Part shown: positions 1 to 5,226 of the stretch, one piece after another
Numbering within the stretch: position 1 is the first letter of the stretch
Layout of the letters: each line of letters opens with the position of its first letter
Assembly: GCA_002345705.1 (NCBI GenBank)
Contig: DDWO01000002.1
Span: 13,874 to 19,099 of the forward strand
DNA length: 5,226 nucleotides
Source: Acholeplasmataceae bacterium UBA2284
GTDB taxonomy: Bacteria; Bacillota_I; Bacilli_A; Acholeplasmatales; Acholeplasmataceae
Reading direction: 5' to 3'
Notes under the pieces: model-generated
Told to the model about the DNA's origin: nothing
The model's input: the letters and a program-made list of their open reading frames with translations, nothing else
Database searches by the model: none
Made by a program: the position numbers and the translations under genes

Positions 1-540
1 GATGAAGGTAAAAAGGTGATGATGGTTGCTGGTGATACATTTAGAGCCGGTGCGATTGATCAGCTTGTTGAATGGGGAAGAAGAAGTAACACCTTTGTTT
101 ATAAGAAAGATGCAGGAAGTGATCCTTCATCTGTTATCTATGATGCCTTAGAAATAGCGAAAAATGAAAAATATGATGTTGTTTTAGTGGATACAGCAGG
201 TCGTCTTCAGACGAAGGTGAATTTAATGAATGAGCTTTCTAAAATGAAGCGAGTTATTCAAAAGACTTTACCAAATGCTCCACAGGAAACATTATTAGTG
301 ATAGATGCTACTACCGGACAAAATGGGATGCGTCAAGCAGAGGTTTTCAAGGATGCAACCGATGTGTCTGGTATCGTCTTAACGAAGCTAGATGGTACAG
401 CTAAGGGTGGAATCGTCTTAGCAATTAGACATCTATATCATTTACCGATCAAATATGTTGGTCTTGGGGAAAAGATAGACGATCTCGTCTTATTTGATAT
501 CGAACAATATATCTACGGTTTATTTAAGGATTTCTTTTAA
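1..540 (+). CDS. ftsY: Signal recognition particle receptor FtsY, 3' part (5' end outside window)
   Basis: FtsY is the membrane-associated SRP receptor GTPase. It pairs with the Ffh GTPase to deliver ribosome-nascent chain complexes to the Sec translocon. The reading frame is open from base 1, so this is 179 codons of a partial gene and the first internal ATG (16) is not the true start. Visible GTPase elements, numbered from base 1, are DTFRAGA (12-18), the G3 motif DTAGR (64-68), the G4 motif TKLDG (128-132) followed by the TAKGG stretch, and the closing GLGEK (154-158). The C-terminal IDDLVLFD segment is typical of FtsY and distinguishes it from Ffh, as does the lack of a Met-rich M domain. 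The P-loop, N domain and any acidic A domain lie upstream of the window. It ends with TAA, 9 bases before ylxM. The ftsY-ylxM-ffh order is a conserved Firmicutes arrangement. Identification is secure. Confidence 0.96.
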   Translation, partial: DEGKKVMMVAGDTFRAGAIDQLVEWGRRSNTFVYKKDAGSDPSSVIYDALEIAKNEKYDVVLVDTAGRLQTKVNLMNELSKMKRVIQKTLPNAPQETLLVIDATTGQNGMRQAEVFKDATDVSGIVLTKLDGTAKGGIVLAIRHLYHLPIKYVGLGEKIDDLVLFDIEQYIYGLFKDFF

Positions 541-544
541 GGAG
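539..544 (+). promoter_or_regulatory. Ribosome binding site of ylxM
   Basis: AAGGAG lies 5 bases upstream of the ylxM ATG at 550 and overlaps the last two bases of the ftsY stop codon. This near-perfect Shine-Dalgarno sequence supports the ylxM start. It also suggests that ylxM is translated from the same mRNA as ftsY. Confidence 0.8.
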
Positions 545-549
545 TTATT

Positions 550-864
550 ATGGAAGCTCTAGACAAAAAGGAACAACTCAATCAGCTATTCGATTTATAT
601 AAAAACTTGCTAACAGAAAAACAATGCTTGTATTTTGAGTTGTACTATCGTGAAGATTATTCCCTTCAAGAAATATCAGAGATTTATACTGTGAGTAGAA
701 ATGCAGTATTTGATCAATTAAAAAAGGTAGAGGATTATCTATTTTCATATGAAGAAAAATTAAGTTTACTAGCACTTCAAACAAAGCGCAAGGAACTCAT
801 TGATAAAGCAATCGAAACTAAAGATTTTAAATTATTAGAAGCCTTAAGAAAGTTGGATGAATAA
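550..864 (+). CDS. ylxM: YlxM-family (UPF0122) helix-turn-helix SRP accessory protein
   Basis: The product is a 104-residue cytoplasmic protein of the YlxM/UPF0122 family, about the usual family length. The N-terminal part (about 8-35, with LFDLYKNLLTEKQ and YFELYY) and the following helix-turn-helix (about 38-66, SLQEISEIYTVSRNAVFDQL) resemble sigma-70 region 4 domains. A charged helical tail follows (about 67-104). The family is encoded next to ffh in many Firmicutes. In streptococci it has been reported to bind SRP components and influence SRP GTPase activity, so it is treated as an SRP modulator rather than a transcription factor; that role here is inferred from homology and context. The start is set by the strong AAGGAG site 5 bases upstream. 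The TAA stop overlaps the ffh ATG by one base (TAATG). No Trp, signal peptide or membrane segment is visible. Confidence 0.92.
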   Translation: MEALDKKEQLNQLFDLYKNLLTEKQCLYFELYYREDYSLQEISEIYTVSRNAVFDQLKKVEDYLFSYEEKLSLLALQTKRKELIDKAIETKDFKLLEALRKLDE

Positions 865-2270
865 TGGCAGAAAATAGCTTAAGCCAAAGACTGCAAATGG
901 CGATGCGCCGTTTGACTGGTCGCGGCTTTTTAACTGAAAATGATATTGATGAAATGATGCGCGAAGTGCGTCTTTCTTTGCTTGAAGCTGACGTTAATTT
1001 TAAGGTAGTCAAGCAATTTGTTGCCAACGTAAAGGAACAGGCTGTTGGTGAAAAAATACTAAAGGGGTTAAACCCTGGACAACAGGTTGTTAAAATTGTT
1101 CATGACGAATTAAAGCGTGTCATGGGTGAGGATTCTGAGGGTATACGCTATAACATTAATGGAATTACTACCATTATGACCATTGGTTTACAGGGGTCTG
1201 GTAAGACAACTGCGATTGGTAAGCTTGGCGTATATATTAGAAAAACAGAAAAGAAAAGAGTTATGTTTATTGCTGCAGACGTATACCGTCCAGCTGCAAT
1301 TGAACAGCTAAAAACGATTGGTAAGCAAATCGAAATTGAAGTCTTTGAAAAGGGTTTAATCGATGCGAGACAAATTGTTAAAGAAGGGCTTAGCTACGCG
1401 AAAGACCAAAAGTATGATGTCGTCATTATCGATACCGCAGGTAGACTACATATCGATGAAAAGATGATGCAAGAATTAATAGATGTTAAAGAAATTGCGA
1501 AGCCTAATGAAATACTATTAACAGTCGATGCGATGACCGGCCAGGATGCTGCAAACATTTGTAAAAGTTTCCATGAGCAATTAACTGCGACTGGTGCGAT
1601 TCTTACTAAACTCGATGGTGATACTCGTGGTGGTGCTGCATTATCGATTAAGGAAGTTTCAGGGATTCCAATTAAGTTTGCCTCCTCTGGAGAAAAAATG
1701 GATACCTTTGAAGCGTTCCATCCAGAGCGTATGGCATCTCGTATACTTGGTATGGGAGACGTCTTAACATTAATAGAAAAAGCCACTGAATCGATTGATG
1801 AAGATGAAGCACAGGGCATGATGGAAAAGCTCATGTCAGATACCTTCAATTATAATGATTTATTAAAGCAATTTAAGATGATTAAAAGGATGGGTTCCAT
1901 CTCAAAAATCATGGGATTTATCCCAGGTATGGGACAGCTAAAAAATGCTGCATCTCAAGTCGATGATAAGCAATTCGAACAAATGAGTGTCTTAATTCAC
2001 TCGATGACTGAAGATGAAAGAAAAGACCCAAAGCTTATCGATACTTCCTCTAGAAGAAGAGAGCGTATCGCTAGAGGAGCGGGAATGAGTGTTGCTGATT
2101 TAAATAAGCTTAGAACAGCATTAGACACTCAAAAGAAAATGATGAAAAAGATGATGAACATGGATGAAAAACAACTCGAAGGTTTATCAAAAGATCCATC
2201 AAAGATGATGCCAACCCAAAAAGTAAAAAAAGGTAAAGGTAAAGGAAAGGGTCAATTTAGGATTCGTTGA
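864..2270 (+). CDS. ffh: Signal recognition particle protein Ffh (SRP54 GTPase)
   Basis: Ffh binds the SRP RNA and hydrophobic signal sequences as they leave the ribosome, then docks with FtsY in a GTP-dependent complex. At 468 residues it is complete and slightly longer than the usual ~450. The N domain spans about 1-100 (SLSQRLQMAMRRLTG start). The G domain has the P-loop GLQGSGKTT (108-116), DVYRPAA (139-145), DTAGR (190-194), TKLDGD (248-253) and SSGEK (274-278). The M domain runs from about 297 to the end, with GSISKIMGFIPGM (344-356), the RNA-binding RRRERIARGAG (397-407) and the Met-rich MMKKMMNM (426-433). It ends in a Lys/Gly repeat tail (455-463). The ATG overlaps the ylxM stop by one base and only a weak GGA lies upstream, so translation is probably coupled to ylxM. 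The stop is TGA, which sits inside a terminator hairpin. Identification is secure. Confidence 0.98.
   Translation: MAENSLSQRLQMAMRRLTGRGFLTENDIDEMMREVRLSLLEADVNFKVVKQFVANVKEQAVGEKILKGLNPGQQVVKIVHDELKRVMGEDSEGIRYNINGITTIMTIGLQGSGKTTAIGKLGVYIRKTEKKRVMFIAADVYRPAAIEQLKTIGKQIEIEVFEKGLIDARQIVKEGLSYAKDQKYDVVIIDTAGRLHIDEKMMQELIDVKEIAKPNEILLTVDAMTGQDAANICKSFHEQLTATGAILTKLDGDTRGGAALSIKEVSGIPIKFASSGEKMDTFEAFHPERMASRILGMGDVLTLIEKATESIDEDEAQGMMEKLMSDTFNYNDLLKQFKMIKRMGSISKIMGFIPGMGQLKNAASQVDDKQFEQMSVLIHSMTEDERKDPKLIDTSSRRRERIARGAGMSVADLNKLRTALDTQKKMMKKMMNMDEKQLEGLSKDPSKMMPTQKVKKGKGKGKGQFRIR
2229..2252 (+). repeat. Short tandem AAAGGT-type hexamer repeat encoding a Lys-Gly tail
   Basis: Four imperfect hexamers (AAAGGT, AAAGGT, AAAGGA, AAGGGT) encode alternating Lys-Gly at residues 456-463 near the Ffh C-terminus. 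A basic, flexible tail here could contact RNA or the ribosome, but this is inference. Such simple repeats can change copy number by slippage without breaking the frame. Confidence 0.7.
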
Positions 2271-2280
2271 TCCTTTTTTT
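2259..2280 (+). terminator. Short intrinsic terminator overlapping the ffh stop codon
   Basis: AGGAT (2259-2263) pairs with ATCCT (2270-2274), with a possible extra T-G pair inside and a CGTT loop. Seven T follow (2274-2280). The stem contains the last codons of ffh, and the TGA stop spans its loop and 3' arm. The stem is only 5-6 bp, so termination may be partial and some read-through into polA is possible. There is no A-tract before the stem, so it should act only on the + strand. Confidence 0.6.
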
Positions 2281-2289
2281 CACCCCCAA

Positions 2290-2312
2290 TTCCCCACAAA
2301 AGTTGTGGAAAA
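2290..2312. repeat. Interrupted palindrome upstream of polA (CCACAA-AAG-TTGTGG core)
   Basis: The core at 2294-2308 is a perfect 6-bp inverted repeat around a 3-base AAG spacer. After a 2-base mismatch on each side, symmetry resumes with TT at 2290-2291 and AA at 2311-2312. No T-tract follows it on either strand, so it is not a standard terminator. Its right arm coincides with the best -35-like position of the putative polA promoter, so it could be an operator. It could also form an RNA hairpin in read-through transcripts. Its function is unknown. Confidence 0.5.
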
Positions 2313-2332
2313 GTTACTTAAATATCTATGAT
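2303..2332 (+). promoter_or_regulatory. Putative sigma-A-type promoter for polA-mutM
   Basis: A good -10 candidate, TATGAT (2327-2332, five of six matches to TATAAT), lies 18 bases downstream of a weak -35-like TTGTGG (2303-2308, three of six matches). Initiation would fall around 2338-2341, giving a leader of only about 15 bases before the polA start. TAAAAT at 2332-2337 is an alternative -10 without a good -35. The preceding terminator makes a promoter here reasonable, but the weak -35 leaves doubt. Confidence 0.45.
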
Positions 2333-2344
2333 AAAATGAAGAAA

Positions 2345-2350
2345 AAGAGG
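2345..2350 (+). promoter_or_regulatory. Ribosome binding site of polA
   Basis: AAGAGG followed by A is a reasonable Shine-Dalgarno sequence. It lies 4 bases before the ATG at 2355 and 7 bases before the ATG at 2358. The spacing favours the second of the two adjacent ATG codons. It rules out the out-of-frame ATG at 2351, which directly abuts it. Confidence 0.65.
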
Positions 2351-2354
2351 ATGA

Positions 2355-4976
2355 ATGATGAAGAAACTGATACTAATAGACGGAAACTCCATTATGTTTA
2401 GAGCATATTATGCTACTGCTTATCCAGGTGCTAAGCTGATGCAGTCCACTCAAGGCGTTTATACAAATGCACTTTTCGCATTTGTCGGTATGTTTGAAAA
2501 AATTATTACTGAAAATGATTCCTATGCTTTGGTAGCCTTTGACACAAAAGAACCTACCAAAAGACATATCGCCTATGAAGGCTATAAAGCTGGTCGAGTT
2601 AAAATGCCAGAAGAGCTTATACAGCAAATCCCATATATTTATGAATACATCACCTTAAATGGTGTGAAATTATATTCAAAGCCAGGTTATGAAGCTGATG
2701 ATATCATTGGAACTCTTGCTAAAAGAGGTGCTGATGAAGGCTACATGGTCGAGGTTTTTTCTAGCGATAAGGATCTACTCCAGCTCGTTGACGATAAAAT
2801 CACTGTCAATTTATTAAAAAAGGGTATGAAGGAAGTTGCACGCTTTGACCCAAAATCATTATTTGATGAGTATCAACTAACCCATGAACAAATGATTGAC
2901 CTTAAGTCTTTAATGGGTGATGCATCCGATAACATTCCAGGAGTTCCTGGTGTTGGTGAGAAAACAGCGATAAAGCTACTTCAAGAATATGGTTCCCTTG
3001 AAAAATTATTAGAAAACAAAGAAAACATTAAGGGTAAGCTTGGTGAAAATTTAAGAGAACATGAAAAGCTCGCATTAATGAGTAAGGACCTCGTCACGAT
3101 TGATATCGATGCTGAGCTTGATTATAAGGTTTCAGATTTAGTGAAAGAAGCACCTAAAACAAGCGAATTGATGTCATTTTTCCAAGCACTTGATCTACAC
3201 GTCTTTGTTAAAAAGATGGAGCTACCAACTGATCAAATGGAATCCTGGGAATTTAAGGTTATTGAGGATGAAAGAGAATTAGGAAAAGTGTTAAAAAAAG
3301 GACTAGCAGTCCATTTCGAATTATCTGACTATAACTACCATAAGGCTACCCTATGGGGTGTAGGTTTATCCGATGGAAAAAATCATTACTATTTATCTCC
3401 AGAATTCGCCTTAACATCGATTAACTTTCAAATGTATTTATCAGATGAATCTATTTCGAAATATACCTATGATTTAAAGGCAGTTAAGGTCTTTCTACTT
3501 TGGAATCAATTAGAATTAGCAGGTGTTGAATTTGATTTACTGCTTGCAGCATATTTAATTAACTCACACTTAGGAAAAGAAGAGTTTAAAAGAATCGTAT
3601 CTGCATTTAATTATGAGGATATCTTATATGATGACTCTGTTTATGGTAAAGGTGCTAAAAAGGGACTTCCTGAAAAGGAAATCTATCAAAGACATATCGT
3701 CAGTAAATCAAAGGCGATCGCTGAGCTTAGAATTTCGATGCTAGAAACATTAGAAACCCAAAATCAAACCAAATTATTAACAGAGCTTGAAATTCCTTTA
3801 TCAGAAGTCTTAGGAGAAATGGAATATCAAGGCTTAACCGTAGATTTAGATGAACTAGAAATTCAAGGTAAAGATTTAAAGGAAAGAATTAAAAGAATAG
3901 AGTCTGAGATTCATGAATTAGCTGGAGAAGAGTTTAATATTGGTTCTCCAAAACAAATGGGAGATATCTTATTCGAAAAATTAAATCTTCCCTATGGTAA
4001 GAAAACCAAAACTGGATATTCAACCAATATTGAAGTCCTAGAAGAACTGAAAAAACACCATCCAATCATTGAAAAGATTATGGAGTATAGACAGCTTACC
4101 AAATTACATTCAACCTATATTGAAGGTGTTAAACAAAACTTATTCGATGATAACAAGGTCCATACCATCTATATGCAAGCCTTAACAACAACAGGCAGAT
4201 TATCATCCTTGGATCCTAACCTTCAAAACATACCAATTCGCAGTGAAGAAGGTAGAAAAATAAGAAAGCTATTTATACCTAAAGAAAACCATTATTTATT
4301 AGGTGCCGATTATTCACAAATTGAATTAAGAGTCCTAGCAGATATGGCAGATGTCAAATCCTTAATTGAAGCTTTTAATCAAAAAATAGATATTCACACC
4401 AAAACTGCTCAAGACGTTTTCCACGTTACAGAAGTGACTAGTGATCAAAGAAGAGCAGCGAAGGCAGTTAACTTTGGAATCATTTACGGTATTGGAGCAT
4501 GGAGTCTATCAGAGGACATCAAGGTTAGCCCCAAAGAGGCTCAAGCCTTCATCGACAGGTATTTATCCATCTATCCAGAAATCAAGGCTTACATGGAAAA
4601 TATCGTGAAGTTTGCAAAAGAACATGACTACGTCGAAACAATCATGAATAGAAGAAGATATATACCTGAGCTGAAATCACCAGTCTATACTCAAAGACTA
4701 TTTGGTGAGAGAACTGCACTGAACGCTCCTATCCAAGGAAGTGCTGCAGATATCTTGAAAAAAGCAATGGTTGATTTATATCACTATTTAAAGAAAAACA
4801 AGAAAAAGTCAAAAATTTTACTTCAGGTTCACGATGAACTCATTCTAGAGGTACCTGAACAAGAATTAGAGGAAATGAAAAAAGTAGTACCAATGATGAT
4901 GTCAAATGCGTTAAAGCTAAAAGTAGAGCTTGAAACGTCATGTGATGTTGGAAAGAATTGGTATGAATTGAAATAG
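2355..4976 (+). CDS. polA: DNA polymerase I (5'-nuclease active, proofreading domain degenerate)
   Basis: Pol I removes RNA primers, fills gaps in Okazaki fragments and completes excision repair. At 873 residues it is full length for a Firmicutes Pol I. The 5'-nuclease domain (about 1-290) keeps its acidic metal ligands: LIDGNS (7-12), AFDTKEPTKR (61-70), YEADD (112-116), SSDKD (136-140) and GDASDNIPGVPGVGEKTA (188-205). The 3'-5' exonuclease-like domain (about 300-480) lacks the catalytic acidic residues: the Exo I DxE is replaced by HFE (320-322), the Exo II aspartate position reads DLKAV (373-377), and the Exo III region (about 447-460) has no matching Asp. Polymerase motifs are intact: TTTGRLSSLDPNLQNIP (611-627), motif A DYSQIELRVLA (652-662), motif B with K703, F707 and Y711, and motif C QVHDE (824-828). 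ATG codons at 2355 and 2358 are both possible; Shine-Dalgarno spacing favours 2358. mutM follows after 11 bases. Confidence 0.98.
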   Translation: MMKKLILIDGNSIMFRAYYATAYPGAKLMQSTQGVYTNALFAFVGMFEKIITENDSYALVAFDTKEPTKRHIAYEGYKAGRVKMPEELIQQIPYIYEYITLNGVKLYSKPGYEADDIIGTLAKRGADEGYMVEVFSSDKDLLQLVDDKITVNLLKKGMKEVARFDPKSLFDEYQLTHEQMIDLKSLMGDASDNIPGVPGVGEKTAIKLLQEYGSLEKLLENKENIKGKLGENLREHEKLALMSKDLVTIDIDAELDYKVSDLVKEAPKTSELMSFFQALDLHVFVKKMELPTDQMESWEFKVIEDERELGKVLKKGLAVHFELSDYNYHKATLWGVGLSDGKNHYYLSPEFALTSINFQMYLSDESISKYTYDLKAVKVFLLWNQLELAGVEFDLLLAAYLINSHLGKEEFKRIVSAFNYEDILYDDSVYGKGAKKGLPEKEIYQRHIVSKSKAIAELRISMLETLETQNQTKLLTELEIPLSEVLGEMEYQGLTVDLDELEIQGKDLKERIKRIESEIHELAGEEFNIGSPKQMGDILFEKLNLPYGKKTKTGYSTNIEVLEELKKHHPIIEKIMEYRQLTKLHSTYIEGVKQNLFDDNKVHTIYMQALTTTGRLSSLDPNLQNIPIRSEEGRKIRKLFIPKENHYLLGADYSQIELRVLADMADVKSLIEAFNQKIDIHTKTAQDVFHVTEVTSDQRRAAKAVNFGIIYGIGAWSLSEDIKVSPKEAQAFIDRYLSIYPEIKAYMENIVKFAKEHDYVETIMNRRRYIPELKSPVYTQRLFGERTALNAPIQGSAADILKKAMVDLYHYLKKNKKKSKILLQVHDELILEVPEQELEEMKKVVPMMMSNALKLKVELETSCDVGKNWYELK

Positions 4977-4980
4977 GAGA
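4975..4980 (+). promoter_or_regulatory. Ribosome binding site of mutM overlapping the polA stop
   Basis: AGGAGA shares its first two bases with the polA TAG stop and lies 7 bases before the ATG at 4988. The arrangement implies co-transcription with polA and possible translational coupling. An ATG at 4983 is closer but in another frame, and would not give the Met-Pro-Glu start that MutM needs. Confidence 0.75.
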
Positions 4981-4987
4981 TCATGAT

Positions 4988-5226
4988 ATGCCCGAGCTTC
5001 CAGAGGTTGAAACGGTTAGAAGAACATTAGAGCTAGCTATCCAAAATGAAGAAATCATTGAGGTTAAGGATTACTATTCAAAGATTATTACCAATGATGT
5101 TCTTGAATTTAAAAAACAAATCATAAACCAAAAGATCAATCGAATTGACCGTATGGGTAAATATTTAATCTTTATCCTAGATCAAGATGTCATGATTATT
5201 CACTTAAGAATGGAAGGCAAGTTCTT
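4988..5226 (+). CDS. mutM: Formamidopyrimidine-DNA glycosylase MutM/Fpg, 5' part (3' end outside window)
   Basis: MutM is a bifunctional base-excision repair enzyme. It removes oxidised purines such as 8-oxoguanine and FapyG and nicks the abasic site by beta/delta elimination. Only the first 79 codons plus two bases are present, out of the usual ~270-275. The N-terminal MPELPEVETVRR is the family signature: after Met removal, Pro2 is the catalytic nucleophile and Glu3 the general acid. The conserved lysine is seen in RMGKYL (K58), and HLRMEGKF (72-79) supplies the conserved loop with M75, which matches the base-stacking methionine of the intercalating triad. The H2TH domain and C-terminal zinc finger lie beyond the window. 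The start is fixed by the required Met-Pro-Glu and by the AGGAGA site 7 bases upstream. polA-mutM is a common Firmicutes operon, often followed by coaE, which could be checked downstream. Confidence 0.96.
   Translation, partial: MPELPEVETVRRTLELAIQNEEIIEVKDYYSKIITNDVLEFKKQIINQKINRIDRMGKYLIFILDQDVMIIHLRMEGKF

Noticed and set aside
578..1027. Two short minus-strand open frames (578-784 and 827-1027) across ylxM and the ffh start
   Set aside because: Both are antisense to clear genes and have low-complexity products and no recognisable domain.
1394..1849. A 151-codon open frame on the minus strand inside ffh
   Set aside because: It lies wholly antisense to the conserved G-domain coding of ffh, its Ser/Ile-rich product looks like no family I know, and it has no supporting context. 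It is a shadow frame.
2304..2312. DnaA-box-like TGTGGAAAA (one mismatch to TGTGGATAA)
   Set aside because: It is a single imperfect copy with no cluster, no dnaA/dnaN nearby and no AT-rich unwinding element. It is better explained as part of the palindrome.
2271..2354. A possible small RNA or riboswitch between ffh and polA
   Set aside because: The 84-base gap is too short for known riboswitches and is already filled by the terminator T-tract, palindrome, promoter and ribosome binding site.
2351..2401. A 16-codon open frame starting at the ATG at 2351, overlapping the polA start
   Set aside because: The ATG directly abuts the Shine-Dalgarno sequence with no spacer, so initiation there is unlikely. 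It reads as a chance overlap.
2373..2627. An 84-codon minus-strand open frame inside polA
   Set aside because: It is antisense to the conserved 5'-nuclease domain and no homology is recognised.

Overview
The window looks like chromosomal housekeeping DNA from an AT-rich, low-GC Gram-positive-type (Firmicutes/Mollicutes-related) bacterium. All genes lie on the + strand and are tightly packed. Every Trp codon I can read in the complete or partial genes is TGG (one in ftsY, five in polA). TGA is used as the stop of ffh, and TAA and TAG are used elsewhere. This fits the standard bacterial code and argues against a Mycoplasma/Spiroplasma-type organism that reads UGA as Trp. An Acholeplasma/Izemoplasma/Haloplasma-like lineage or a low-GC Bacillota would fit. 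This taxonomic guess is an inference from composition, code, the presence of YlxM and gene order; it is not a match to a known genome.

Layout: (1) 1-540, the 3' part of ftsY, the signal recognition particle (SRP) receptor GTPase, cut off by the window edge upstream of the G2 motif. (2) 550-864, ylxM, a small helix-turn-helix SRP accessory protein. (3) 864-2270, complete ffh, the SRP54 GTPase, overlapping ylxM by one base. (4) 2259-2354, a compact boundary with a short intrinsic terminator whose stem includes the ffh stop codon, a 23-bp operator-like palindrome, a putative promoter and a Shine-Dalgarno site. (5) 2355-4976, complete polA (DNA polymerase I) with intact 5'-nuclease and polymerase motifs but a degenerate proofreading domain. 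(6) 4988-5226, the 5' part of mutM/fpg (formamidopyrimidine-DNA glycosylase), cut off by the window end.

Functionally there are two modules. ftsY-ylxM-ffh supplies the protein components of co-translational membrane targeting: Ffh binds SRP RNA and signal sequences, FtsY docks the complex at the membrane, and YlxM is thought to modulate the particle. polA-mutM is a DNA-repair pair: MutM excises oxidised purines and cuts the backbone, and Pol I fills the resulting gaps and processes Okazaki fragments. Both gene pairings are classic in Firmicutes. The only mildly unusual points are the direct junction of the two modules and the palindrome over the presumed polA promoter. I see no mobile element, CRISPR array, tRNA or rRNA, and no evidence for an undescribed multi-gene system.
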